From contig NC_059408.1 of the NCBI RefSeq assembly GCF_905220565.1, positions 4,278,508 to 4,342,507 of the forward strand: a DNA stretch of 64,000 bases, read 5' to 3'. The position numbers and the translations under genes were made by a program. Below are positions 1 through 11,270 of this stretch, in pieces. The stretch comes from Melitaea cinxia (Eukaryota; Arthropoda; Insecta; Lepidoptera; Nymphalidae). Each line of letters starts with the position of its first letter. Position 1 is the first letter of the stretch. The notes beneath the pieces were generated by a model that worked only from the letters and a program-made list of their open reading frames with translations, was not told where the DNA came from and searched no databases.

Positions 1-1332
1 AAGCGAAATCTGAAAATCAATCCGTTACGATAGTTGGAAATGATATCGACTTACTAATGTTATTAATTTCCTTTTCTTCAAATTCTTAAATCATGTATCA
101 AAAGAAGTCCTGGAAGAAGTGGAAATACACTACATTCAACAAAGAATAACCGAGATCTAAAGTCATTTTTACTTATTGCACATGCATTTGTAGGCTACAA
201 TCCAACAAGCGCTATTTTTAAAAAGGAAAAAAGCATCATCTGTCTATTAAAGAAAAAGCCAGATCTAGAAAAAATGATAGCTACAGAATTGAACAATTTT
301 TTGAATTGAAATTTTTCAGACGCATGTGGGTAAAATTTTTACGGATAAAACGGCAAAGTTTTGATGAAACGGCAATGTTTTTGTCGATGGCGCTGGAACG
401 GAAATATAAAGCTTTAGATTTGTATAAATATAACGAGACTTAAAAATTAGTTTTTCAAAGAAGTTTCACTTCTGACATATGTACTTTGTACGCACGAACT
501 TTTTTTCACAATAGCTCAGTTGATACATTATATGAATTTGGCAAAAAAATAATATTAGATCTGTGTGGCTAACGTGATTCTTTATTAGAAATTGGTGACT
601 TGATATTCAAATCATTTACAGCATCAGCGGCTATATTTAAAAAGAGGACGACACGAAGAAGATTGACATCTTTACCACAAATAATCATAATTGTGTGAAC
701 ACAAGATGTGTATAATTTCAGATTCAAATGTGGTTGCATCGTGCTTAGCAAAGATCCCCATCCCTCCTCTTTAATTAGCAAACGTATTTGACTGGATGAC
801 CCCTAATGAGAAAAAATACATATACATGTAATTTCTTCATCAATAAATTATAGTGTTTGAATTATGTTGGCAATTAAAAGAACTTATTCCAAGAGATTAA
901 ATAATAGAGGTATCTTTATTATGATAAATTAACTTTACTGAATTCGTAACGTTCCAAGCGCTGGTTCAAACTGACGAAATTTTTCGAACCATCAAAATTA
1001 TTCTAGCTTATCAACTAGTTCGAACAGTACTGTTGTCTGATACTGATATGTCTCCAATATAAGATACTATTAAATTACTGCCGCAACCTACTATCGTTAC
1101 ACACACCATAAGACCATTAAAGTAAGAAGAGAGATGTAAGATTTAAGCCCGTGGAGTAAAGTTCAACTGTCTTAAAAGCTTTAATTAGCTACATGTAAGA
1201 ATAGATATATTTATATACCTTATATATATATCGAATTATATACCTTATATATTTGTCGAAAATAATAATAAACATTTTTTTTATCAACCCGATTCCATCC
1301 GTGGTTTAGAAGAAACATTATCAATGAGTAAA
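1..1332. other. Intergenic DNA, no gene seen
   Basis: AT-rich sequence with short open frames only and no splice-flanked coding signal. Parts (about 310-420 and 560-800) look like decayed mobile-element sequence, but I cannot name a family. Confidence 0.5.
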
Positions 1333-1976
1333 AGATCCGAACCTAAGTCGATCTGCACCGACTGATAATGGAATGAAACAAACTTTATAATTAATTTCAA
1401 TCACAATCACTTCAGCCTCATACAGTCCACTGCCGGATGTAGGCCTCCGCAATTTCGTGCCAAAAATGGCGTGAACTCATGTGTGTCGCCCATAGTCTCC
1501 ACGCTGGGCAGGCGGGTTGGTGACCGCAGAGCGGGCTTTGTCGCACCGAAGACGCTGCTGCCCGTTTTTGGCCTGTGTATCTCAAAGCCAGCAGTTGGAT
1601 GTTTATCCCACCTTCGGTCGGCTTTTTAAGTTTCAAGGTAATTGTGGAACTGTGTTATCCCTTTTAGTCACCTCTTACGACACCCACGGAAAGAGAGGGG
1701 GGTGGCTATATTCTTACAGCAGTAACCACACATATATATTTAATTGAAAATTGCAACATCCAGGGAGCGTCTGAGCTACGTAACGGGGGGGGAGAGGTAA
1801 GAGCAAAGCTACGTAGTTTTCTTCAGATGAAAATTTTTTCGTGAAATAAATTTATAATTGTTCAATAATATTGTTCAATAATTCGTACATTTGTAGGAAG
1901 GACTTGTGAAATTTTCAGTGCATATTTTGCGTCAAAAAAGATGATGTGATGTGAAGATCGACTTAGGCTCGGATCT
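1333..1976. repeat. Inverted-repeat (MITE-like) element interrupted by a retroelement
   Basis: A 22-bp sequence at 1333-1354 (AGATCCGAACCTAAGTCGAT plus CT) recurs inverted at 1955-1976 with a single mismatch. The pair encloses about 600 bp that includes the short RTE-tailed retroelement at 1411-1732. This is consistent with a small inverted-repeat DNA element into which the retroelement later inserted. No transposase is encoded. Element ends and target duplication were not resolved. Confidence 0.5.
1411..1732 (-). mobile_element. Short RTE-tailed retroelement copy (family A)
   Basis: One of about ten copies in this window of a roughly 340-bp unit. On the minus strand the unit starts at GTGTGGTTACGGC, carries CGTGGGTGTCGTAAGAGGCG, and ends with a stretch that reads ELVEAYVQQWTV-stop before a (TGA)n-type tail. 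That peptide resembles the carboxy end of RTE-clade reverse transcriptase proteins (from memory of the family). Shared fixed ends suggest a non-autonomous retroelement, not random truncations. In this copy the peptide reads EIAEAYIRQWTV. Confidence 0.7.
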
Positions 1977-2740
1977 TACACCATAACAACGTCAAACCTC
2001 TCAATAAAGAAAAATCTATTTCTGATCAGCCTAGTGGAATATATGTAGTTCTTCATAAGGTTAGATCCAATAAAGAAAAATAATGGACAATATCGTTTTA
2101 AATTGTTTTATAGTAGTTCAGTAATAATGTAATGTGGCAATTTACTGTGAATATAATGTTGATTTTGTGTTAAATAAAGATGCTATATTTTCCTTTTTTA
2201 TTTATGTTTATTATATTTATTGTTATTTTGTACGAGTAACAATATACAACAACACAACAACAAGGTTGGTGAATTTCTTTAGTTTTGTTTTTCAAGCAAA
2301 ATTTATTACCTTTCCCTAAAAACGCGGTAAATATAACACAATTTACAACTAATTGATTAAGTTTGTTGTAAAGTTTTTTTTTCTACATTCAAAAATTTTT
2401 CGTCATGAAACAATAATTTATTTTGTATTTATGAATAATAAAATATAGCCCTTTCGTATTTTATATCCACGATTTCGAAGGATGTCTAACTTTGGTTATT
2501 TTAAGTTTAAACATGTAAAATGATACAATATTTCATATTGAGAAAAATAAAAATTTCTGTAATGCTTTATTCAGACTTTAGCCGGTTGAGGTTGAGCCTT
2601 ATGTTGGTGAATGTTGAGCCAAGCGAATGAATGATAAAATCTCAGTCTCCAATTTTCGATCAAATATTATCTGTTCCAAATAGTTACATTTTCCATTCAC
2701 ATATTCGTTCAACTCAATATCCTTCATTGACCGGTCGACG

Positions 2741-2750
2741 TCCTTCTTTT
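2741..2750 (+). promoter_or_regulatory. Candidate 5'TOP / TCT-type initiator of RACK1
   Basis: A run of pyrimidines (TCCTTCTTTT) lies about 50 nt upstream of the RACK1 ATG. Ribosomal-protein genes and RACK1 in animals commonly start transcription in such a tract, giving a 5'TOP mRNA under TOR control (established knowledge). The exact start nucleotide here is inferred, not observed. Confidence 0.4.
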
Positions 2751-2799
2751 GCGTCAGCTTCGTGTGTCGTGAAGGGGGTTTCTGACTACCCAGTTAAAA

Positions 2800-4708
2800 A
2801 TGACTGAGACCTTAAAACTCCGGGGCACCCTCAGTGGTCACAATGGATGGGTTACCCAAATTGCTACCAATCCTAAATATCCGGACATGATTTTGTCATC
2901 TTCCCGAGGTAAAATTTATATTTATTAAAAATAGATATTCATGTTGCAACATAACCTTACTTCGGCATTTAATCCATTACCATCAATCGACGTGCTTTAA
3001 TTTTTCGTGAAATTTTATTTTTGTTGTTTAGTTAACAGTATTTTTGTAAGAATATTGTAAATATTTGTATAATATGATGATAAACATTTTGCCACGCGAT
3101 ACCTGAGCGGCAAGCGGATATGGGTCTGATAATATCACATAATCAGTGCTTGTTAGATTTAATTAGACACAGTCTAACTATTTGCTGTTAATTTCAGACA
3201 AAACTCTTATTGTATGGAAATTGACTCGTGACGAAACTAACTACGGTGTGCCACAGAAGCGTCTATATGGACACTCTCACTTCATCTCTGATGTTGTCCT
3301 GTCCAGTGATGGAAACTACGCCCTGTCTGGTTCCTGGGACAAAACTCTTCGTCTCTGGGATCTCGCAGCCGGAAAAACTACCAGGCGTTTTGAAGACCAT
3401 ACTAAGGTGTGACAGAACTGTTTATTTTAGTAGGGTTAGTGCCGATGCGCGGCAGAAGATTATAGTTTTGTGCCTTTGCGAGGCAGAAGATTATAGTCTA
3501 AGCGTCTTTGCGAGGCAGAAGATAGTGCCTGTGCAAGGTCAAAGTGTGTATGTGCCTTTGCGAGGCAGAAGATTAGGTGCCGAATCATGAGATATGGCTG
3601 GTTTCAGTAAGTAGTGCATGTCGAATTCCTGTATGTTGCTCAATCTAGTATAAATATTCAATGGTTCAGTTAATAGTATTATTATTGAGCAATATCGATT
3701 TGATTTTATTACACATTTGATTTTTACTAGATACTTTTTTGCTTCTTATTATTAATTTAGTTTTTTTTTTGTTACTTATTTTTCTATAGAAATAAATATT
3801 ACTCAAAAAGTATTTTTCATTAATATTTATATTATTGTATAGAAAATTAACTATTTAGGTAATACTTTACAATATACTAATATAAATTTAAATGTTACAT
3901 AGGATGTCCTGTCCGTGGCATTCTCAGTTGACAATCGTCAGATTGTATCTGGCTCTCGGGACAAGACCATTAAACTATGGAACACTCTTGCTGAGTGCAA
4001 GTACACTATTCAAGACGATGGCCACACCGACTGGGTTTCATGCGTGCGTTTCTCACCAAACCACGCTAATCCAATTATTGTTTCTGCTGGTTGGGACCGT
4101 ACTGTTAAGGTATTTTAATCATTTTATACTTACTAATTTTTACTTTGAAAAAACCCATAAAACCAATACATAACTTTGTCTTATGTTGTAGGTATGGCAC
4201 TTGACCAACTGCAAGTTGAAGATCAACCACTTGGGTCACTCTGGATACTTAAACACAGTGACTGTCTCCCCTGATGGTTCTCTCTGTGCGTCTGGAGGCA
4301 AGGACATGAAGGCTATGCTTTGGGACCTCAATGATGGCAAGCACCTTCACACCCTGGACCACAATGACATTATCACATCTTTGTGCTTCTCGCCCAACAG
4401 ATACTGGCTCTGTGCTGCATTTGGGCCCTCTATTAAGATTTGGGTAAGCTATAAGTTTCAGTCACACTCGAGTTACTTTTTCACATATAAGACTTAAGCT
4501 TTTAACAATATTTCTTTTTTTATAGGATCTGGAAAGCAAGGAAATGGTTGAAGAACTTAAGCCTGAAATTATTAACCAGACTCAGTCCACGAAAACTGAT
4601 CCTCCACAGTGCCTCTCCCTGGCGTGGTCTACTGATGGTCAGACTCTCTTCGCTGGCTACTCCGACAATGTTATCAGAGTCTGGCAGGTTTCAGTCTCTG
4701 CTAGATAA
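2800..4708 (+). CDS. Rack1: RACK1, receptor for activated C kinase 1 (five coding exons)
   Basis: The coding sequence joins 2800-2908, 3198-3406, 3903-4109, 4192-4443 and 4526-4708, all with GT/AG junctions and consistent phases. It gives 319 aa, the usual RACK1 length. The product is a seven-bladed WD40 propeller. It begins MTETLKLRGTLSGHNGWVTQ, has repeated GH...W[DK] blades (for example DKTLIVW, DKTLRLWD, DKTIKLW, DRTVKVW), and ends in a blade with DNVIRVWQVS. RACK1 sits on the 40S ribosomal subunit near the mRNA exit channel and scaffolds kinases such as PKC (family knowledge). The start is the first ATG, in AAAAATGAC context. The gene hosts a probable snoRNA in intron 1. Identity is very secure; exon ends are hand-read. 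Confidence 0.97.
3061..3135 (+). ncRNA. Probable intronic C/D-box snoRNA in RACK1 intron 1
   Basis: Within intron 1 there is a C box ATGATGA (3074-3080), a D' box CTGA (3103-3106) and a D box CTGA (3126-3129), about 55 nt from C to D. A weak flanking stem can form (ATATT 3061-3065 with AATAT 3131-3135). The 12 nt before the D box, GCGGATATGGGT, would be the guide and predicts a target ACCCATATCCGC. I recall a similar stretch in metazoan large-subunit rRNA but could not check it. Vertebrate RACK1 introns host SNORD95 and SNORD96, which supports the location. The short terminal stem is a weakness. Confidence 0.5.
3436..3586 (+). repeat. Tandem hairpin repeat in RACK1 intron 2
   Basis: Five degenerate units of about 25-32 bp, each with a core like TGCCTTTGCGAGGCAGAAGA. 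The core is self-complementary (TGCCT...AGGCA), so each unit can form a small hairpin. The units occupy the first 180 bp of the intron, close to the donor at 3407. No known function is assigned. An open frame through this array is a consequence of the repeat, not a gene. Confidence 0.7.
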
Positions 4709-4887
4709 GATATTTAAATTGACTATGGTTTCATTTATTTTTGTCCTAAGTAATAAAAAGTATAAAAATAAATGGAATTGACTGACTTCAAACGTTTTTT
4801 TATTATGATCTCCATGTACAGCTACTTATAAGGTACTCTAAAATGCAGTAATGTGTATCTGCAGTCTTTTTGTATATATTTTATTGA

Positions 4888-4893
4888 AATAAA
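4888..4893 (+). terminator. Poly(A) signal AATAAA of RACK1
   Basis: A canonical AATAAA lies about 180 nt after the RACK1 stop codon, within AT-rich sequence suited to a 3' end. An earlier AATAAA-like site occurs near 4769. Which one is used cannot be decided from sequence. Confidence 0.5.
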
Positions 4894-5286
4894 GTATTTA
4901 TTAAGGTGCTATTTTAATCTTTATTTCGTTTTTTATCCTTAACTTATCTTTATCCATATGTTATGTAAGATCAATCAGTTAATTCAACTGATGCAACACC
5001 TTGTCTACTACATATTAAACTGGCAGTAAACATGATAAACAAAACTTACTGTTGCAATAGGTATATGATATGAAATATGCACTATAATTAAGAAGGGATT
5101 CTATAAATAGTTCCAGCATACATATTCCCCACATGATTTGAGTATACAAATCCTAAACATTCACTAAAATGTTTACCTCAACCTACGATTAATTATTGCA
5201 CAATATTGTAATGCAGTTTATTTAACACATCCTAAATTTAACATCTTAACCCTTTCCCAGCCGTCACCGTAATATCCCGTTCAATT

Positions 5287-5462
5287 TTAGAAGTAAAACT
5301 TCTTTACGCGCGCTTGACTTGGGGAGTACATAAGCTGGTGATACGTGACGAGAGCGTTACGAAAATTGTGATCGGACGAGACGAACGGAAGTTGAGTGGG
5401 AGATATAAGTTACATGGACCTAAAGTAGTTACTTCAATAGTGTGGTCTTAAGCACACTCGTA
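5287..5462. mobile_element. MITE-like element, family D (copy 1)
   Basis: Starts AAGTAAAACTTCTTTACGC and continues GCTTGACTTGGGGAG...GTTACGAAAA...GTGATCG. It ends near TGTGGTCTTAAGCACACTCG. The same unit recurs at 55968-56205 and 61086-61312, where the right end contains the inverse of the left end (AAGAAGTTTTACTTC). This copy is diverged at its right end. It is non-coding. Confidence 0.6.
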
Positions 5463-5756
5463 TTTTCGATGTCCAATTCTTCGCTACATGAGAAAATATG
5501 TAGAAATTTGACCTTATTTATAATTTACAACAGTCCAACTTTAAGACAAAGGCACATCATTCTGATATATAAAAATTAAATCGAAATGCAGTAAGTACAT
5601 AGGTAGTCAAATGAGGTGCTTTTATAAACCTGACACAGCGCCGAACCCGTAATTTTACGTGGGCTAGTGATGTGCTAGTAAAACTAAATTATAGAAACCT
5701 ATGGTTTTGAATTATTAATTGGCGGGTCAGCCTTTCGTGTGGCGAACACATTAATT

Positions 5757-6055
5757 GGGCCCCCAACTGAGGTAGGGCACAGCAGGAATTTCCTGCTCAA
5801 AATATGGAGCAGCCCGACTGGGGTAGTACCTCGACCTTACAGAAGATCACAGCAAAATAATACTGTTTTCAAACAGTATTGTGTTCCTGTTGGTGAGTAA
5901 GGTGACCAGAGCTCCTGGGGGGGATTGAGGATTGGGTCGGCAACGCGCTTGCGATGCTTTTGGTGTTGCAGGTGTTTATAAGCTGCGGTAATCGCTTACC
6001 ATTAGGTGAGCCGTACGCTTGTTTGCCGACCTAGTGACATAAAAAATAAAAAAAA
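5757..6055 (+). repeat. Interspersed repeat, family C (copy 1)
   Basis: Contains CTGCTCAAAATATGGAGCAG, TACCTCGACCTTACAGAAGA, a G-rich run, then GGTCGGCAACGCGCTTGCGA and an A-rich tail. Diverged copies occur near 50530-50880, 53930-54150 and 60412-60675. The A-rich end and absence of an open frame suggest the 3' part of a LINE or a SINE. I could not assign a family. Confidence 0.6.
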
Positions 6056-6960
6056 ATCTATGTACATTCATGTTGTAAAAAATCTTAATTTAATTATTTA
6101 AATTTTTTCTTTTATTTTAAAATTAAGAATGATAAGTACTTTTCGTGAATAAAACTGAGTATTATTATCAGTTGAAATAGAATAATTTACATATTATGTA
6201 TGTTTAATCCTCATATGTAGGAAGGTACTTTGAAAATAAATTAGGCTTCTAGGGTTAATGACCTGTCATAAAAGTAACAAACCACAACCTTTATTTTAGT
6301 AGATGCAAAAAATATATAACAATATAATAACATATATAATACCTCAGTAAGTCTAAAGCATATTCATGTTTAATATTTTTTAAATAACGATAAATTAAAT
6401 GTCTATAATAACAGGTAATAAGATTTTTATTTCTGGACACTACTTGAATTAACCAAAGTAATTCAAGACAACCTTCTTCACAGATATACTGGCTGGTATT
6501 AACAATTTGTTACATCTGTTATTTGTGCAATTCTATTATAAAAATATAAATGCAACAATTCTTTATCCTAAAAAAAAATTCTTATTACTGTCTTTTCTTA
6601 GAAGACATTTTTTACATGGGAATGAAAAATGCCTTCACGCAAAATGGCCCGTTTATCATCATCATCATCTATTGTACTTAAAATTGCTAGAAACATACTC
6701 AATATGTATATACTATTACGGCTGCTAACGTTAACCTGTATATGTTTTTGTTTGAAATGTGAATACTTAGTCCTATAAATTGTTTTGTTAAAAGTAGTGA
6801 ATAAATAAATTATTATTATTATTATATTACGCATTTACAATTTAAATCAGCCTTATTAAAACATTTGATGTATAATAAATAATATGACATAAAATTAAAC
6901 TTTTAGTAATACAATTTAATGAAAAATTTAAATAATGTGAATAAATAAAATAACTCAATC

Positions 6961-7050
6961 AGTTTAGCCTATTGCAGTCCATTGCTGGACATAGGCTACC
7001 CCAAGTTTGTGCTGGACATCCCCATTTTCTCCAAACCTCATCCAGTCTAC
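6961..7050 (-). mobile_element. Fragment resembling RTE-tailed element end
   Basis: Matches only the tail end of family A (AGCCTATTGCAGTCCATTGCTGGACATAGGC split by substitutions) and then diverges. A truncated relic or a related RTE 3' end. Confidence 0.45.
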
Positions 7051-7578
7051 ACTAGCAATCTTGCATAGATAGTGTAATATTACTAAAAAAAGACAAATCT
7101 ATGACTTACACATAAAGTTAGAACTTACTTTTTATACTAAAATAGTTTTGTTTTAGTAGAATTATATTACACTATAACAGTTTTATTAAAAATATGTACC
7201 TACATTGATTTTATACATTTTATATATCAAGTTTATGGATAGGAGGCATCAAAATAAATATTAGGTTCTAATATTTAATAAAATATATTTGTTGATTTAT
7301 TAGTTACATAATGTAAAATAACATTTTTAGACACAAATCAGAGTAAATGATATTTTAAGCAAGTTTAACTGTGAATTATTTTAATATATTTGTATCAAAA
7401 TATTATTATAATTCAAAGTTTACAGGTATTGCTTAATGTTAATAAATATAGATATTACAAAAAATTCATTTTGATTCAACCATTATTCTTAATAATAGAA
7501 TACCTTATATTATATTATTTGTGCAATGTTTAAAATAGAGCTTAAGAAATAAATATATTGTATATGGTTATAACATTT

Positions 7579-8733
7579 TTAAACCAATTTACCCTGTGCA
7601 TCTAAGAGATGAGACTCATTGCTTATTACTTTAGGTCCATCACCAACTTTGGTATAAATTACATATTTCATTAAGTCCTTTTGGAGTGGGTTCATTGGAA
7701 AGTCCTTAAGAACATCTGTCATATTTGTTTCAGGAGCCTTTAAGCCTTTGACGAATTCATTACTAGATGTAGGGAACATGTGTTTTATTAGAGAAAGTAC
7801 TTCTGGCACATCTTTTTCTAACAAATATAAACATGCATTAGGTCCTGCATCGAAAGTATAGGCTACTTTCAAATCTCCACTAATTTCGTTATATTTATGA
7901 ACTATTTCAACAATTTTATGAGAAACATCGGTCATGTAAACACATGGAGGATATGTATCAAGGCAAACGGCGTGGAATTGGTTGCTATCTTTCATTGTTA
8001 TCTCAGCAAATTTAGCAAAGTTTTTCTCTCTTATAGCTTCACAGATGTCTTCGACTCTTTTTGGTACAGAATATTCAACCCTGTATTTGAGAAGATCTGA
8101 TGTTTCCACCGAACAAGTCATTCCTTTAGATGAACTTATAAGCTTCTTTGTATCTGCCACGACAAGTATTAGAACTCTCATTTCCTTCCAATGTGAAGAA
8201 TTAGCTACTTGGGATGCTATTGAATCACTTCCATCTGGATTCACACCAGCGTGCCATCTTACAAAGCCTCCGTAGACGCTTCTACAAGCACTTCCAGAAC
8301 CCATTCGGGCAATTTTGCTGATATCAGTCTGAATTTTATATAATTTAGCTAAAGCAGCCACTAAACAAGCATACCCAGCTGCTGAAGATGCTAAGCCTGC
8401 AGCAGTAGGGAAATTATTTACGGAGCAAATACGTACATTCCATGTTAGAAAGTCATCAGTGACACTTTTTTGACTTCTTGCAATTGCTTTTATTTCGTTC
8501 AAACAATTGTGTAAACGTTGATTGGAAAATGTCGCCTGGACTCCATTAAGCCATATTTCATTTTCTGAGATATCAGGTCGGGCGCAAACAGAAGTCTTGG
8601 CACACATAACACTCGTATCTAAAGTGCCACTAACGGAATCATTTAACGGTAAAATTAATTTCTCATCACGTTTTCCCCAATATTTAATCACTGCTATATT
8701 AACGGGAGCTATTACGGTAACAATATCACTCAT
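7579..8733 (-). CDS. Diphosphomevalonate decarboxylase (intronless)
   Basis: This 384-aa enzyme of the GHMP kinase fold converts mevalonate 5-diphosphate plus ATP to isopentenyl diphosphate, the last step of the mevalonate pathway; in insects this feeds juvenile hormone and protein prenylation. Family signatures are all present: IKYWGKRD (residues 16-23), the phosphate loop PTAAGLASSA (109-118), GSGSACRSVYGGFVRW (145-160) and the catalytic-Asp motif DAGPNA with D295. Length is typical for the family. The frame is uninterrupted from ATG to TAA with no intron. An intronless copy could reflect lineage intron loss or an old functional retrocopy; the intact motifs argue that it is active. The gene runs opposite to RACK1. 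Symbol left blank because naming varies (Mvd/MVD). Confidence 0.96.
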   Translation of the reverse strand: MSDIVTVIAPVNIAVIKYWGKRDEKLILPLNDSVSGTLDTSVMCAKTSVCARPDISENEIWLNGVQATFSNQRLHNCLNEIKAIARSQKSVTDDFLTWNVRICSVNNFPTAAGLASSAAGYACLVAALAKLYKIQTDISKIARMGSGSACRSVYGGFVRWHAGVNPDGSDSIASQVANSSHWKEMRVLILVVADTKKLISSSKGMTCSVETSDLLKYRVEYSVPKRVEDICEAIREKNFAKFAEITMKDSNQFHAVCLDTYPPCVYMTDVSHKIVEIVHKYNEISGDLKVAYTFDAGPNACLYLLEKDVPEVLSLIKHMFPTSSNEFVKGLKAPETNMTDVLKDFPMNPLQKDLMKYVIYTKVGDGPKVISNESHLLDAQGKLV

Positions 8734-8900
8734 ATTGAAAGTAAGAAATAATTGTACACTTTAAAAATCTAGATTATTTGTTTATAATCATTCAAGCTAT
8801 TCAAATTCAAAAATAATGCTAGTTACCGCACATCGCACAAGTGCCACCTATTAATGACAATGACAAATGACAAGTGACAATGAGCAATGAGCTATGACTG
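8734..8900 (-). promoter_or_regulatory. Upstream region of the decarboxylase with a TGACAA-type repeat
   Basis: About 120-170 bp upstream of the ATG lies an imperfect repeat of TGACAA/TGACAATGA units (roughly 8855-8892). It is in the expected promoter or 5'UTR position. Function is unknown; simple slippage could explain it. Confidence 0.3.
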
Positions 8901-10085
8901 TGAACTGTCTGTTATTCATAATTATAGATTTATGCAACAAAAGAGTAAAAAAATTAATATTCATGAATCATGGTTGTTCAAATGTTGTAAGTAAACGATG
9001 TAGGTACTCATAAAAGTTCAAGTTTGTATCGACAGAATAAAGTATGTTATCAGCATCTAAAATGATATTGTACTTTAAGTATATTGTTATGGTAATTAAC
9101 GAACGTAAACAACTTATTATTAGGACAAAATGTTACAATGTACGTTTATTTCCTATCATTAAAACATATTTAGTTAAAATTTTACGACGAAAAAGTAAAA
9201 CTATATTCAGTTTTACGATATTATCTCATATATATAATCAATGTCTACTTTCTATACATTTTTTTTCTGAAAAGTATAGTGATTAATATGGATCTAAAGG
9301 GAACTGCAAACGTCGCACAGAAAGAGACGATTACAATAACAAAAGCGATATGTTTCCGAGATTGTCGAATAATAGCAAAGGAATAATAGATTCATATTGG
9401 TTTGAACTTTGAAGTCACAAAGAGATAATGCTGGGTTGCCTTACAAATCGACAACACTTTAGTCACATGCACGTTGAAATCAAGATAATTTTCATACACA
9501 TGGAGGTGCAGAGAGTTTTTCGACTTTATTTAATGAAATATCAAACGATGTAACGTAAATATATTAATTTTTCATTTCAGTCAGTTTAAAAGCCTACATT
9601 GCAGCATTTTAAATAATATAAATTAATGGGATATATGATATATATTAACTATTAACTATAAGACAAATAAGTTGTAACTACTAGGGACACCGTCATGAAA
9701 ATTGATGACCCGGTTTATATTAAATATATCAAATCAATATTTGAGTAAAATACATAAATCTTTCCTTTATTATCTAGTATCAAACTGGATCCTATTTACT
9801 ACAGTAATGTTAAATTTTAGTTGATTTATTAAATAAGTTGTTTATGAGAAAAATTACCTATGATTTTTATCTTGCAACATCATAAGAAAATTTCACGATT
9901 TTTTTAAAATAAATATGAATAATAAACACACAAATATTACAAAATAAACGAATTATTACTAAACAAAATAATTTTGACCATGAGAGGGGGACAATAGTGT
10001 TGTCAGATAATAACAAGCATTTTTTTTGTGTGAAACATCAACGCTGCCATTTTCGTTTTGTGGCACGGTTAAAGCGGCAGACTTA
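8901..10085. other. Intergenic, no gene seen
   Basis: AT-rich spacer with no convincing coding region. Open frames here are short and lack splice or domain support. Confidence 0.5.
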
Positions 10086-10234
10086 GTGAAACATATTAAA
10101 TATCATTTATTTATTTGTATTATAAGTGCTCGAAGTTAACACTATAGTGTCCGTATAAAAGTGAAAATTGTATGAAACTCTTATGAAAGTGGAATATTAT
10201 AACAAGTAATTGTTGACTTCCTTGGGTGGATCGG
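10086..10234 (+). other. Possible non-coding first exon of SCAR
   Basis: A locally more complex stretch ends in GGATCGG followed by a strong donor GTAAGT at 10235. It has no long open frame, as expected of a 5'UTR exon. The next strong candidate acceptor on this strand that leads into a gene is at 31940, just before the SCAR ATG. Joining the two would create an intron of about 21.7 kb. The start of the exon and the link to SCAR are inference only; RNA evidence would decide. Confidence 0.3.
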
Positions 10235-10929
10235 GTAAGTACATCTTGCATCAATATTTCGTTTATTTCTCGTAAAAGTACACATTTTTATAGACTAATT
10301 AAGTGAATAGTGTAAAAGTTTCTTTTACCACATGTCCTGTAATTCAAATATTGATTAATTATTGAAGATATGACATGGTTAGCAATGTTCTAAGGAAATG
10401 GGCGTTGTGATTCTAAGGGATTTTAGTATCGTCACACACTTCCTAATGAATTCAATGATGTTGTTTTGCGGTGTAGATAAATATTACCAATTAATTGATT
10501 TATTCAATAATTCTGTTAATGTTTTGTATATGTAATTGACTGAATATACAGGCCAAATTGTGTTTAATCAAAATTGATAGTGTAAAAAGGTGCTATTGTT
10601 ATTACATTTTTTACATTTAGATTTTATTTTGTATCTTGTAAGACAAATTATATCAAATACAGAACTTATAACTAAGTTCTTTTAGTTATATGAATGTTAT
10701 AATTGATCATAAATCACGAAAGCTTCTAAATAATACCGAATAAAGCTGAAATTTGGTTTTTGTATATAGTCATAAAATACTTTCTTACAAATTTCCTTTT
10801 TTTTTTTACAATAAAATCAAGGTCTATCAAAATTTGATAATATTGCAGCTTTCTCTTAGTTCCGAGTACTTAAATGTAAATATAGAAAATTATACAATTT
10901 ACTTAGGGCTTTTCTTACTATAACATATT

Positions 10930-11270
10930 AGTTACTAGCGACCCGCCCTGGCTTCGCAGGGGTGCAATGCTGATACTAAATATAAAATTAATATTTGCAA
11001 TGGAAGTGCATTTATTTACATCACATTAGAAACCTCTAAAACTATCAGTGTTGCTCTAGTATATTATGCATGTATTATACATATAAACTTTCCTCTGGAA
11101 TCACTCTATGTACTAAAAGAAAACCGCATCAAAATCTGTTACATAGTTTTAAAGATCTTCTAGATGAAGATCTCGTTAAATACTCGAAAAAAAAAAAATG
11201 TTTTTCATATTATATTGCTATTGAAATGTGCTGTGATCTTAGTACTCCTTCAAGCGAATAATACATCAAA
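10930..11270 (-). mobile_element. Helitron-like element (family B), minus orientation
   Basis: Begins ACTAGCGACCCGCCCTGGCT, the reverse of the 3' end seen at 33490-33518 (GAAGCCGGGGTGGGTCGCTAGT). It shares internal sequence with that copy, such as the region around TTTTGATGCGGTTTTCTTT in reverse. A CTAG-type terminus next to a GC-rich short hairpin and no inverted repeats is the Helitron pattern. Non-autonomous; no Rep/helicase coding. Confidence 0.55.

Noticed and set aside
1517..1747. 76-codon plus frame, and similar frames in other copies (30991, 38126, 62716)
   Set aside because: The same frame recurs in every family A copy; it is antisense to the element and not a gene.
3228..3590. 120-codon open frame overlapping RACK1 exon 2 and intron 2
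   Set aside because: It is out of frame with the WD40 coding and is extended by the tandem repeat in the intron.
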